Shown one piece after another: positions 20,338 to 27,634 of a stretch of DNA of 64,000 bases (position 1 is the first letter of the stretch; the number at the start of each line of letters is the position of its first letter). The translations under genes were made by a program, and so were the position numbers. Location: positions 124,001 through 188,000 of the forward strand of contig DASQKY010000042.1 of the NCBI GenBank assembly GCA_035630295.1, read 5' to 3'. Below the pieces are notes generated by a model. The model was given only the letters and a program-made list of their open reading frames with translations, had not been told where the DNA came from and did no database searches. The DNA comes from Acidimicrobiales bacterium (lineage in GTDB: Bacteria; Actinomycetota; Acidimicrobiia; Acidimicrobiales; Iamiaceae).

Positions 20338-20560
20338 CGCTCCGATCGAGATCGAGCGGGTGCACCTGGAGCATGCCTAGGGCCACGCCGTCTCGTACGA
20401 CGTCTACCACCTGTCGCCCGATGCGGTCTCGGATGCGCTCGACACGGCGGGGCTCGACGTCATCGCCAGGATGACGCGCAACCCGATCCCCCCCGAGCCT
20501 CAGGATCAGGCCTACCTCCTGGCCCGCAAGCGAGTAGTTCGACCCGCTCCTCCCGCATGA
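20338..20560 (+). pseudogene. 3' remnant of a SAM-dependent methyltransferase
   Basis: In one frame the DNA reads the typical tail of a class I methyltransferase: EIERVHLEHA, an in-frame TAG (20378-20380), then GHAVSYDVYHLSPDAVSDAL and finally QAYLLARKRVV. The stop falls where relatives have a Trp-Trp or similar pair before GHAVS. The N-terminal two-thirds, including the SAM motif, are missing. The tail runs directly into the next methyltransferase gene. Confidence 0.6.
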
Positions 20561-20610
20561 CTTGGGAGGCGAGTGAGCCCGAGCCAGGGGAGCATCCAGG
20601 AGGATGTGGT

Positions 20611-21330
20611 GTGGCCGACGCTATCTTCGCCCATCCCCGGCTGGCCGAGATCTACGACGCGGTGGACGACGACCGCTCCGATCTCGACCTCTACCTGGCG
20701 GTGGTCGCCGAGCGGGGTGCTCAACAACTGCTCGACATCGGGTGCGGGACCGGCAGCTTCGCGTCGCTCCTCGCCGGACGGGGTGTCGATGTGGTGGGGG
20801 TCGACCCGGCCGCCGCCTCGCTGGCGGTGGCTCAGCGGAAGCCTCACGCGTCGCGGGTGCGGTGGGTGCTCGGGGACCTGGCGAACGTCCCGGAGATGGA
20901 GGTCGACCTGGTCACCATGACCGGCAACGTGGCCATGGTCTTCCTGGACGATGCCGAGTGGCGAGCGGTCCTGGCGGGGGCCCGTTCCCGGTTGGCGCCC
21001 GGCGGATCGCTGGCCTTCGAGGTGCGCCGCCCCGAGCGCCGGGCGTGGGAGGACTGGACCCCGGAAGCGACCCGGCGTCGCGTGGCCCTGCCCGAGGGGT
21101 CGGTCGAGACGTGGGTCGAGCTCACCGCCGTCGACCTCCCTCTGGTGTCGTTCCGCCACCACTGCGCCTTCTCCGACGACGCCACCCTGATCTCCGACTC
21201 CACCCTCCGCTTCCGCTCCCTCCCCGAGATCGAGGCTGACCTGGCCACCGCCGGCCTTGAGGTGATCGAGGTGCGCGACGCCCCCGACCGCCCCGGCCTC
21301 GAGCACGTCATCCTCGCCCAGCCGACCTGA
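20611..21330 (+). CDS. Class I SAM-dependent methyltransferase
   Basis: A 239-residue small-molecule-type methyltransferase. Motif I is LLDIGCGTGSFASLLAGRGV, followed by the acidic strand VVGVDPAAASL, motif LGDLANVPEMEVDLVTMTGN and ARSRLAPGGSLAFEVRRPE. The GTG at 20611 is chosen because a perfect AGGAGG lies 7 bases before it; an ATG at 20557 in frame would add 18 unlike residues. The substrate is not evident. It lies just after a broken methyltransferase tail, so the site may have hosted a duplication. Confidence 0.85.
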   Translation: MADAIFAHPRLAEIYDAVDDDRSDLDLYLAVVAERGAQQLLDIGCGTGSFASLLAGRGVDVVGVDPAAASLAVAQRKPHASRVRWVLGDLANVPEMEVDLVTMTGNVAMVFLDDAEWRAVLAGARSRLAPGGSLAFEVRRPERRAWEDWTPEATRRRVALPEGSVETWVELTAVDLPLVSFRHHCAFSDDATLISDSTLRFRSLPEIEADLATAGLEVIEVRDAPDRPGLEHVILAQPT

Positions 21331-21338
21331 CCCGACCC

Positions 21339-21416
21339 GAGCCGTGGGGCACCAGCGCCCGCTACCGCGACCCCGACGGCAACGTGGTCGAGCTCACCCA
21401 GCCCTCACCGCCCTGA
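21339..21416 (+). pseudogene. Duplicated VOC tail, copy 2
   Basis: A 78-base fragment nearly identical to the 3' end of the VOC gene at 19669-19746, with its stop codon but no upstream part. It directly follows the methyltransferase stop. It looks like debris from a local duplication covering the methyltransferase-VOC interval. Confidence 0.8.
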
Positions 21417-21833
21417 TCGACCGGGCCCGGCGTGGACGCGCCGGTGCTCGTCCACCTCGTGCCCCTCGGCCCGGAGGAGGGGGGCCTGGCTCGGGGCGTG
21501 GGTCCGGTACAGGCGGCCCTCGGCCGGGAGCACCCGCCACCACGGCAGGCCGGGTGCGGAGCGGAGGACGTTGGCCACGGCCTGGCCTCCGCCCGGGCGG
21601 CCCAGCTCCTCGGCCAGCTCGCCGTAGGTCACCAGCTCCCCCGGCTCCAGAGCGGCCACGGCGGCGACCACCGCCCGCTGGAACGGCGTCGGCTCGTGGT
21701 CGTCAGGCCAGGGCGCGCCCCGAGGCGGCGGAGGACCGGTTGTCGGTCCACCGGTGGTCGGTCCGCGGCGGGAGCGGGAGCGGCCGGTGGCGGTGCCCCT
21801 CGAGGCGGTCGTGATCGGCTCGGCGTCCTCCAC
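21405..21833 (-). CDS. MGMT-family alkyltransferase-like protein (ATL)
   Basis: About 142 residues with the DNA-binding domain of O6-alkylguanine methyltransferase: TPFQRAVVAAVAALEPGELV, TYGELAEELGRPGG, QAVANVLRS. The active-site PCHR is replaced by PWWR (LPWWRVLPAEGRLYRTH). Such alkyltransferase-like proteins cannot accept the alkyl group; known ones bind O6-alkylguanine and steer it to nucleotide excision repair. The GTG start at 21833 gives an unusually long basic N-terminus (about 40 residues) with no good ribosome site, so the true start is uncertain. It is divergent from the DHFR-like gene. Confidence 0.78.
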   Translation of the reverse strand: MEDAEPITTASRGTATGRSRSRRGPTTGGPTTGPPPPRGAPWPDDHEPTPFQRAVVAAVAALEPGELVTYGELAEELGRPGGGQAVANVLRSAPGLPWWRVLPAEGRLYRTHAPSQAPLLRAEGHEVDEHRRVHAGPGRSGR

Positions 21834-21938
21834 GAGGGCAGCCCACTCGCTCCCGGGCCCTCGTCGCAACCGGCCCCCGATGAGATCCTGGGGGCGGAAC
21901 CGTCGAAGCCCCCGACATCGGTACCCAAGGAGCGAGAC

Positions 21939-22529
21939 ATGCGGATCGTCATCAGTGAGTTCATGAGTCTCGACGGCGTGGTCCAGGCCCCTGGTGGGGC
22001 GCAGGAGGACACCGACGGTGGCTTCGAGCACGGCGGCTGGTCGATGCCCTACTTCGACGTCGAGGTCATGGGGCCCGTGCTCGACGAGGTCATGCAGCAG
22101 ACCGACGGGCTGCTCTTCGGCCGGCGGACGTGGGAGACCATGGCCGGTGCGTGGCCGGACCGGGCCGGCGACCCCTTCGCCGACAAGATGAACGCCATCC
22201 CCAAGTACGTCGCCTCCCGGACGCTGACCCAGGCCGACCTCCAATGGTCGAACTCGACCTTGCTGCCGGCCGACGACCTGGTCGGCGCCGTACGCGACCT
22301 GCGAGCCAAGGAGGGTGGCAACCTGCAGTTGATGGGCAGCCCGACGCTCGCCGGCGCGCTGATCGAGCACGACCTGGTCGACGAGTACCGGCTGATGATC
22401 GAGCCGGTGACCCTGGGCGGCGGGAAGCGCCTCTTCCCCGACGACGGCCAAGCTCGCCCCCTGGAGCTGGTGTCGACCATCACCAGTGACACCGGCGTCC
22501 ACATCTGCACCTACCGCCCCGCCGGCTGA
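21939..22529 (+). CDS. Dihydrofolate reductase family protein (RibD C-terminal-like)
   Basis: A 196-residue protein of the DHFR/RibD-C superfamily. It starts MRIVISEFMSLDGVVQAPGG, has LLFGRRTWETMAGAWP, and ends with VTLGGGKRLFPDDG. Most relatives of this size (YyaP/YwjB type) are not true DHFR and have no known substrate; they should use NADPH. The ATG at 21939 is preceded by AAGGAG. The start of the preceding gene on the other strand is only about 105 bases away, so the two share a promoter region. Confidence 0.87.
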   Translation: MRIVISEFMSLDGVVQAPGGAQEDTDGGFEHGGWSMPYFDVEVMGPVLDEVMQQTDGLLFGRRTWETMAGAWPDRAGDPFADKMNAIPKYVASRTLTQADLQWSNSTLLPADDLVGAVRDLRAKEGGNLQLMGSPTLAGALIEHDLVDEYRLMIEPVTLGGGKRLFPDDGQARPLELVSTITSDTGVHICTYRPAG

Positions 22530-22624
22530 CCCCCCGGGCTGCGTCGTGGCCCCACCGACGGGCGATGGATCCCAACGCTGGCGTTCAGGCTGTCTCGTCG
22601 GATGGGCCGAGGCAGAATCGGGGC

Positions 22625-23198
22625 GTGCGTCTCGGCATCGCCCATCACCTCGGCTGGGCCGTAGCCGTCACGGCCTCGGCCGACCACCAGGTCGTGGACC
22701 GTCGCCGGATCGAGCTGATCGAACCCGGCATGCCGACGGCACCGATCCACCACGAGGGCGGCCCACACCTCCTCCACCGGCAGGGTGACCCTCTCGACGA
22801 TGACGCTCTCGCCGCGTTGGTGGCGGACGTGCGAGCCTCCGCGGTCCGAGCAACCTCAGCAGCAGTGGACGAGCTCGCGACCGCGTTGCCCGAACCGATC
22901 GTCTCGATCTCGCTCCGAGCCTGGCCCGCCGACTTCCCCGACGACATCGCCACCCAACGCCGGGTGCCCTACGAGAGCCGCGCCGACTCCGTCATGTATC
23001 GCCAGGTGCTGGTCGACCTGGCCCATGAGCGCAGCTTGGACGTCCACCTATACGAAGCCAAGGACGACGTTGAAGCCGAAGCAGCCCGCGTGCTGGGCAA
23101 GCGAGCGAGGAGGTCCTCCGCGGCCCCCGGAAAACGCTGGGCCGCCATGATCGAAGGACCATCGGATGGCGCTCGCGGCCACGCTTGTGACCCCCTGA
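22625..23198 (+). pseudogene. Hypothetical actinobacterial protein with degraded 3' end
   Basis: A protein I know only as a conserved hypothetical. It starts VRLGIAHHLGWAVAVTASAD and contains IHHEGGPHLLHRQGD and VPYESRADSVMYRQVLVDLA. The frame is good to about codon 168. The natural tail is visible in another frame as SKDHRMALAATLVTP with a stop at 23196-23198, just after a TGA (23148-23150) where a Trp codon would fit. The gene therefore seems to carry a one-base frameshift near 23130 and a nonsense change. If unbroken translation is assumed, the frame runs on to 23539 through sequence that looks non-coding. It lies just outside the island edge. Confidence 0.5.
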
Positions 23199-23298
23199 CC
23201 TGGTCTCGCAATTGCTGTGCTCATTCGTCGCGGCCCCTCATCCACGTGCTGGGACTGGCTCGTGATCCTGGAGGTCCCATGCATGTGCCGAGCGCCTG

Positions 23299-23317
23299 CG
23301 CGTTCTCAGCTTGGGAA
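23299..23317. repeat. Putative att site, left
   Basis: CGCGTTCTCAGCTTGGGAA is identical to 38921-38939, which is the anticodon-loop to T-stem part of tRNA-Gly. The flanking bases do not continue the tRNA on either side. Confidence 0.6.
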
Positions 23318-23420
23318 CTAGGCCGACGGGCTCCTGACCACCTCCGACGCGAGTATCCCCAGGTCAGACGTGGTGAGCGCTGTCCGCCCCTACCCGTGAA
23401 AGACCACTGTTCTCCGTCCG

Positions 23421-23440
23421 ATCTGGCACGCATCTGGCAC
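23421..23440. repeat. ATCTGGCAC direct repeat, left arm
   Basis: Two ATCTGGCAC copies with an 11-base period, about 100 bases inside the left att site. The same arrangement occurs at 38806-38824. This is consistent with integrase arm-binding sites. Confidence 0.5.
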
Positions 23441-23525
23441 GCCTGTGGCCCCAGATGGTCGCCTTCACCCGTCGCGACGGGACAGGTCGGCGTGCAAGAA
23501 TTGTGCGGCGAGGAGGGGAGGGACC

Positions 23526-23891
23526 ATGGACTTCACTGATCAGCAGGTCGACGATGCGATCGCGTTCGTGACCACCGCCGCCGAGGACCGCGGCAGCACC
23601 GTCTCCTACACAAAGGACCCGGATTCGGTGACCCAGTTCATGAAGGCCTTCCACGACCGATGCATCGAGCGAGAGTTGCCGCCGATGGACGCACTGGTGG
23701 TGCACGTTGGGCCACCACGTGAGGCGCGACCAGGCGGTGGGTACTTCAAGGTGAACGGCCTCCCGGATCCCTACGGACGAGGCGGCTCTCGCTCCAGAGC
23801 GGATGAGGCGTTGATGTTCTGGGGCGCTCAGGTCGAGGGATGCAAGCAATGGGGCATCCAGCGCCGACGAAGCCGCATGCGGCGTCCGTAG
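23526..23891 (+). CDS. Hypothetical island protein
   Basis: A 121-residue protein I do not recognise. It starts MDFTDQQVDDAIAFVTTAAE after a strong GAGGAGGGAGGG site and contains LPPMDALVVHVGPPREARPG and GGYFKVNGLPDPYGRGG. The core looks like a small mixed alpha/beta protein; the last 20 residues are basic. There is no membrane segment. As the first gene of the island it may be a housekeeping or control protein of the element, but nothing in the sequence fixes its role. Confidence 0.65.
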   Translation: MDFTDQQVDDAIAFVTTAAEDRGSTVSYTKDPDSVTQFMKAFHDRCIERELPPMDALVVHVGPPREARPGGGYFKVNGLPDPYGRGGSRSRADEALMFWGAQVEGCKQWGIQRRRSRMRRP

Positions 23892-23919
23892 CCATGTCGG
23901 GATATGACCCTGCGACAGG

Positions 23920-24399
23920 TTGGGTGAGCTTCTCGCCCTCAAAGGTGAGCCGCTACTTCCGGGCCGTGCCCGGCAGGAGCGGCGACATCGAGAGGCGTCT
24001 CGAGGAGAGCGGCTGGAGTGGTACTGGGGCGTCTCAGGTGAGCTGCACGCCCACTGCGACGACGCGCTCCTCTGGACGGTCCTGAGCGGCCGGCCGCCGG
24101 CGTTTAGTTCTTCCTCGCCAGATGATCCCTGCGATCAGCCCGAGTGGATCAAGGTGTCCGACCTCGGTGCGGTGACGGACCCGCCGATGGGGACTAGCAC
24201 GGTTCTCGCCAAGTTGCGCCGTACCGGCTACCTCGAGCGAGTCGATGGCAAGGATCAACCCACGGAGAGGGCGCGGGGCCACTTCATCGAGCGACCCGTG
24301 GACGTCCATTCATCCAGGTACCCCGTCCGTGAAGGCGCCGTGCAGCGGCTGTGGTCCTACGACGTCCTAATCGAACCTCGCGCCACGGCCGGCGACTGA
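23920..24399 (+). CDS. Hypothetical protein with winged-helix-like C-terminus
   Basis: An open frame of 159 residues starting at a weak TTG. The part from about residue 80 (SDLGAVTDPPMGTSTVLAKL, then RRTGYLERVDGKDQPTERAR) looks like the small helix-turn-helix found at the end of phage antirepressors and similar proteins. It ends with a GAVQRLWSYDVLIEP strand. The N-terminal part is rich in Arg and Glu and may be in a wrong frame: a better start (ATG at 23894) lies in another frame that reads MSGYDPATGWVSFSPSKVSR before stopping. A frameshift around 23990-24020 is possible. Confidence 0.42.
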   Translation: MGELLALKGEPLLPGRARQERRHREASRGERLEWYWGVSGELHAHCDDALLWTVLSGRPPAFSSSSPDDPCDQPEWIKVSDLGAVTDPPMGTSTVLAKLRRTGYLERVDGKDQPTERARGHFIERPVDVHSSRYPVREGAVQRLWSYDVLIEPRATAGD

Positions 24400-24502
24400 C
24401 TGCGCAGCCGCTCCGAGGTTGCCCGAGTCGGTCGATCTCGTCCGCTGACTGTCACACCCCCCCTGTATGGTCGAAGCGGCTTGAGGACGGACGGAGATTC
24501 TT

Positions 24503-25348
24503 GTGACCGAGGTGCACGTACCGGAGCGGTTCGCCGACGAGATCGATCAGCACCTAGTGATGAACCTCGCCGAGGTGCAGAGCTGGCCGCTCGTTCTCGG
24601 CATTTTCGGTCGCCCCGGTGACGGTAAGAGCTTCCAGGCCCGCACCCACCTGGAGAGGCGAGGAGTGGAAGTCATCTCCATCAACGCTGCCGATCTCGAG
24701 AGCGATCGTGCTGGTCAGCCCGGCAAAATGGTGCTGGCCAAGTATGTCGAGGCTGGGAACTGGGGGAGGGAAGGATTGCCCGCGGTCCTCCTGATCGACG
24801 ACTTCGACACGACCGTCGGGGAGTGGGAGCACAGCACCGGGACGGTCAACCATCAGCAGGTGCTGGCGCAGGTGATGCACCTGGCTGACTCACCCACGGA
24901 GACTGCAGACAGCGAAGTTCGCCGAGTGCCCGTGATCGTCACCGGTAACGACCTTGGCAAGCTCTACCCTCCGCTGCGCCGTCCAGGTCGCATGCGGCCG
25001 TTCACATGGGACCCTACGGAGAACGAGCGCCTTGCGATCGTGGTGACCATGCTTGCCGACCTGATCAACGAAGCGGAGGTAGAGGAGCTGTTGACCGCCT
25101 GTCCCGGTGCGCCGGTGGCGTTCTTCGCTGAATTCCGGGCCGAGATCCAGGCGAGCCGAGCGCGAAGGAGCATTGCGCGTCTCGCCGCCGACCTGGCCTC
25201 GCTCGTCAAGGACCCTGGGTCGGCCGGGGCACAGCTTCATAAGGACCTGCGATCTGGATCTCGCAAGGGTGGCCAATCAGTTGTCGAATTGGCCTCAGCG
25301 AGCTGGCAGCAACGGCTCGCCTCGAACATGTCGTATCTGGAGGATTGA
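24503..25348 (+). CDS. AAA+ ATPase, Rubisco-activase-like
   Basis: A 281-residue single-domain AAA+ protein. Walker A is GRPGDGKS (36-43), Walker B is VLLIDDFD (95-102), sensor 1 is in VIVTGNDLGKLY, and arginine-finger candidates are in LRRPGRMRPF. The order of motifs follows the plant-type Rubisco activase core closely: LVLGIFGRPGDGKSFQ, AADLESDRAGQPGKM, TVNHQQVLAQVMHLADSPTE, VPVIVTGND. No Rubisco gene is in the window. The GTG start has a GGAG site. The stop directly abuts the next GTG, and a TIR-like gene follows, so it is probably the motor of an operon with immunity-like content. It likely remodels a partner protein, perhaps the 170-residue product. Confidence 0.75.
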   Translation: MTEVHVPERFADEIDQHLVMNLAEVQSWPLVLGIFGRPGDGKSFQARTHLERRGVEVISINAADLESDRAGQPGKMVLAKYVEAGNWGREGLPAVLLIDDFDTTVGEWEHSTGTVNHQQVLAQVMHLADSPTETADSEVRRVPVIVTGNDLGKLYPPLRRPGRMRPFTWDPTENERLAIVVTMLADLINEAEVEELLTACPGAPVAFFAEFRAEIQASRARRSIARLAADLASLVKDPGSAGAQLHKDLRSGSRKGGQSVVELASASWQQRLASNMSYLED

Positions 25349-25861
25349 GTGTCCCCTCCTCGCACCTACACCTACACCCGCACCGAGGCGCTACTCGATC
25401 AAGTTGACATCTTCCTGACGTTGGCCGGAATCGATGAAGGCCTTCGCAAGACGGTCATCGACGCTGTCGGCGCTAGGTGGCTTGATGAGGTTGGCATCTA
25501 TGTTGCCAAGAATGGCAAGCGAGTTCTAGAGGGATCGGTCGAGATCAGCTGGTCCTTGCACTCCGATCACGCGGACTTGACCGTTTCCTCTGACCTCCCT
25601 GGATGGGAGGGTGGTGCTGCGCCTGAGTTGAGGATCATCGCCAAGCGACTGGCCGCATTTGCAGCTGAGTCCGGCCTGCCGGTGAGCGTCTGGGTTCGCT
25701 TCACGCCGGCGATCCGCAACAACGAAGCCCTGTACCAGCAACGGCGAGTACAAATGGGCTTCACTGCTGATGCCCCGGCCTGGAGGGTTGCGCCGCAAGT
25801 GCAGCGGATTGTGCTGCAGGATATGACTGAGGCTCACGCCTCCCTACGGGACGCAAGGTAG
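25349..25861 (+). CDS. Unknown 170-residue protein, HORMA-like in layout
   Basis: This protein is not recognised with certainty. It starts TYTYTRTEALLDQVDIFL, has a long helix, then a strand pair (WLDEVGIYVAKNGKRVLEGS and VEISWSLHSDHADLTVSSD), and later VSVWVRFTPAIRNNEALYQQ. This order (N-terminal Tyr/Thr-rich strand, helix, beta sheet) resembles bacterial HORMA-domain proteins, but I cannot confirm it. The gene begins with GTG immediately after the AAA+ stop and is followed 5 bases later by the TIR-like gene, so the three are one operon. A plausible reading is an adaptor or sensor remodelled by the AAA+ protein. Confidence 0.6.
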   Translation: MSPPRTYTYTRTEALLDQVDIFLTLAGIDEGLRKTVIDAVGARWLDEVGIYVAKNGKRVLEGSVEISWSLHSDHADLTVSSDLPGWEGGAAPELRIIAKRLAAFAAESGLPVSVWVRFTPAIRNNEALYQQRRVQMGFTADAPAWRVAPQVQRIVLQDMTEAHASLRDAR

Positions 25862-25866
25862 CAACT

Positions 25867-26424
25867 ATGGCTAAGCGGAAGATCTTCGTCGCCTACCACG
25901 CCGACGATGAACTCGAGGTCACCGTCTTCTGCAGGCGTTACGCGCAGTACTTCTCTGAGATTCGGACCTTGGGAATTGCCGAAGAGGGCGAGACTTACGC
26001 AGAGAAGATCGAAAGCGGCGACAGCGACTACGTGATGCGGCGGATTCGCGAGAGAAAGCTTGCCGGCACCTCGTGCACTGTGGTCTTGATCGGCAAGTGC
26101 ACGTGGGCCCGGCGCTACGTCGACTGGGAAATTGCAGCCACCCTCAAGACCAACACAGGTGATCCGCGAGGGGGTCTCATTGCTGTGCAACTCCCGACTG
26201 CTGCCGAGAATGGGTTCGAGAGGCTGCCACCACGCCTAGAACTCAACCTGGTGATGAACGAGGAGGGCGGTACCGATGCCGGCTATGCGCGGTCGTACGG
26301 TCCTCCGCCCAGCGATGGGACGATCGCCGCCTGGGTCGAGGCTGCGGCCCGCCGGCGCGACTCGATGGAACCCGCCGAGGGATCGACATCCGCTCTGCGC
26401 GTCAGGAGTTCGCCGTGTTCCTGA
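25867..26424 (+). CDS. TIR-like (DUF1863/MTH538-type) protein
   Basis: A 185-residue protein. It starts KRKIFVAYHADDELEVTVFC and has MRRIRERKLAGTSCTVVLIG followed by KCTWARRYVDWEIAATL. This is the core of the TIR-like family with the 'VLIG..T..R..VDWEI' signature. Members of this family include Thoeris ThsB, which makes a cyclic ADP-ribose-type signal from NAD; others are predicted NAD hydrolases. The catalytic Glu would be the one in VDWEI. It is last in the AAA+/170-residue/TIR-like operon and convergent with the SLATT gene 8 bases away. The last 25 residues are low in structure. Confidence 0.75.
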   Translation: MAKRKIFVAYHADDELEVTVFCRRYAQYFSEIRTLGIAEEGETYAEKIESGDSDYVMRRIRERKLAGTSCTVVLIGKCTWARRYVDWEIAATLKTNTGDPRGGLIAVQLPTAAENGFERLPPRLELNLVMNEEGGTDAGYARSYGPPPSDGTIAAWVEAAARRRDSMEPAEGSTSALRVRSSPCS

Positions 26425-26432
26425 CGGCGGTG

Positions 26433-27311
26433 TCAATCCTGAGACGCGCTTTGACGTCGGGCTAGCCAGACAGTGTGCTCTCGGCTGAATGCCGCCTCGC
26501 TGTCGTGGACGATGGTCGCCCAGGTGTCTTCGGACGTTGCGGTGTCGATTGACGCTAGTAGCGCCGACACATCATGACTCGTCACTGAGTAAGACTCGGC
26601 CAGAGACTCAAACTGCTTAGTCTGTCGCCAGGCGAGGATTGCCGCAGCCAAGGTGACAAACACTCCCGACCAGTCGACATCGATTAGCCCGAGACCTCGC
26701 AAGAGGCCCAGGAGCGCGGCTGCGCCCTCCGCAGCGAACAGGGTGCTGCCCCACTGCCGTGCGCGCTTACGATTGTGGTTCGCCTCGTTCGAATACCACT
26801 GCTGCTGGTCGAGCACACGATCGTCTCGATAGCTCGCCTGACGAACGCTGCGGTCGGACTGTCGAAGGTCCTCGACTGCCGGTGAGAGTTGGGCCGCCGG
26901 GGAGGCCCCGGCAGGGATATCAAGGTGAGGGAATTTCTCGAGGAGAGCCCTCATGCGCTCGAGGTATCGGCTGCGGGCGGTCTCATCGTTGTAATGGAAT
27001 GCCTCTCCGCCGACGGCGTATTGCCAGCAGAGAGTCTTCGCCGACTCTGCTAGCGCCCGGGCGTCGTACCACCTGCGCTCCGGATGAGCGGTTGCGACGT
27101 AGCCTCGCACAGCGACCGCGATCAGGAGGGCTGTGGCGCCCACTAACGCTGCGATGTTGATGCTCCCGGTGTGCCACGAGAGGGCCCCTCCTGCGGCTGA
27201 GGCGAGAAGAGCCCCAAGTTCTGCTTGCTGGAGGCGCAGGAATCGATCCTGCTCTCGCTGCGACACTTCGTCGGCTGCTCGATGAAGTGCTGGAAGATCC
27301 TCGGCGTTCAC
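26433..27311 (-). CDS. SLATT / DUF4231-type membrane protein
   Basis: A 292-residue protein with two pairs of membrane helices. The first pair is around 32-72 (LASAAGGALSWHTGS, then AALVGATALLIAVAVRGYVA) and the second around 192-232 (LFAAEGAAALLGLLRGLGL, then VFVTLAAAILAWRQ). The middle has ERRWYDARALAESAKTLCWQ, the kind of soluble helix seen in DUF4231. SLATT proteins are thought to act as pore-forming effectors next to nucleotide-signalling immune proteins. It starts with GTG at 27311 and lies tail-to-tail with the TIR-like gene. It may be the effector of the same system or a separate unit. Confidence 0.72.
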   Translation of the reverse strand: MNAEDLPALHRAADEVSQREQDRFLRLQQAELGALLASAAGGALSWHTGSINIAALVGATALLIAVAVRGYVATAHPERRWYDARALAESAKTLCWQYAVGGEAFHYNDETARSRYLERMRALLEKFPHLDIPAGASPAAQLSPAVEDLRQSDRSVRQASYRDDRVLDQQQWYSNEANHNRKRARQWGSTLFAAEGAAALLGLLRGLGLIDVDWSGVFVTLAAAILAWRQTKQFESLAESYSVTSHDVSALLASIDTATSEDTWATIVHDSEAAFSREHTVWLARRQSASQD

Positions 27312-27634
27312 ATGATCAGCATGCCATCAGATGGGACGCGTGATGTGGGTGCGCCCGGCCGCCTCCGCTTGCTGCTCCCACGATTCACCTGAAGTTGGGA
27401 CGAGGGCGCCTTCGCCGTCTAGCGACGTCTGCGCCCCACCGCCCTATCAGATCCCGGTTCGAGGTCTGGGAAGACGGACGACGAGCAGGCGGACGCGAGT
27501 GAATGCATCGATCTCATCCACCGGGTGCGCTCGCGCAACAGGTCCGAGACCGTGAACCTGTGCGCCCGTCGGTGGAGCGCCGACTCGACTGATCAGCTTC
27601 AACGCTGATGAGATTGGCTTGTCATCTGAATTGA
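27312..27634. other. Intergenic stretch without a supported gene
   Basis: These 323 bases lie upstream of the SLATT gene. An open frame at 27331-27555 (plus) is rich in Arg, Ser and Cys and has no ribosome site, so it is not called. No clear repeat or RNA signature is visible. Confidence 0.5.

Larger units (their letters stand above)
23199..23525. other. Left border of the genomic island
   Basis: A 327-base stretch with no convincing gene. It holds the tRNA-like 19-mer (23299-23317) and a tandem ATCTGGCAC pair (23421-23440), and ends in the ribosome site of the first island gene. Confidence 0.55.

Noticed and set aside
27331-27555. Open frame of 74 residues
   Set aside because: No ribosome site, residue content not protein-like, no recognisable motif.
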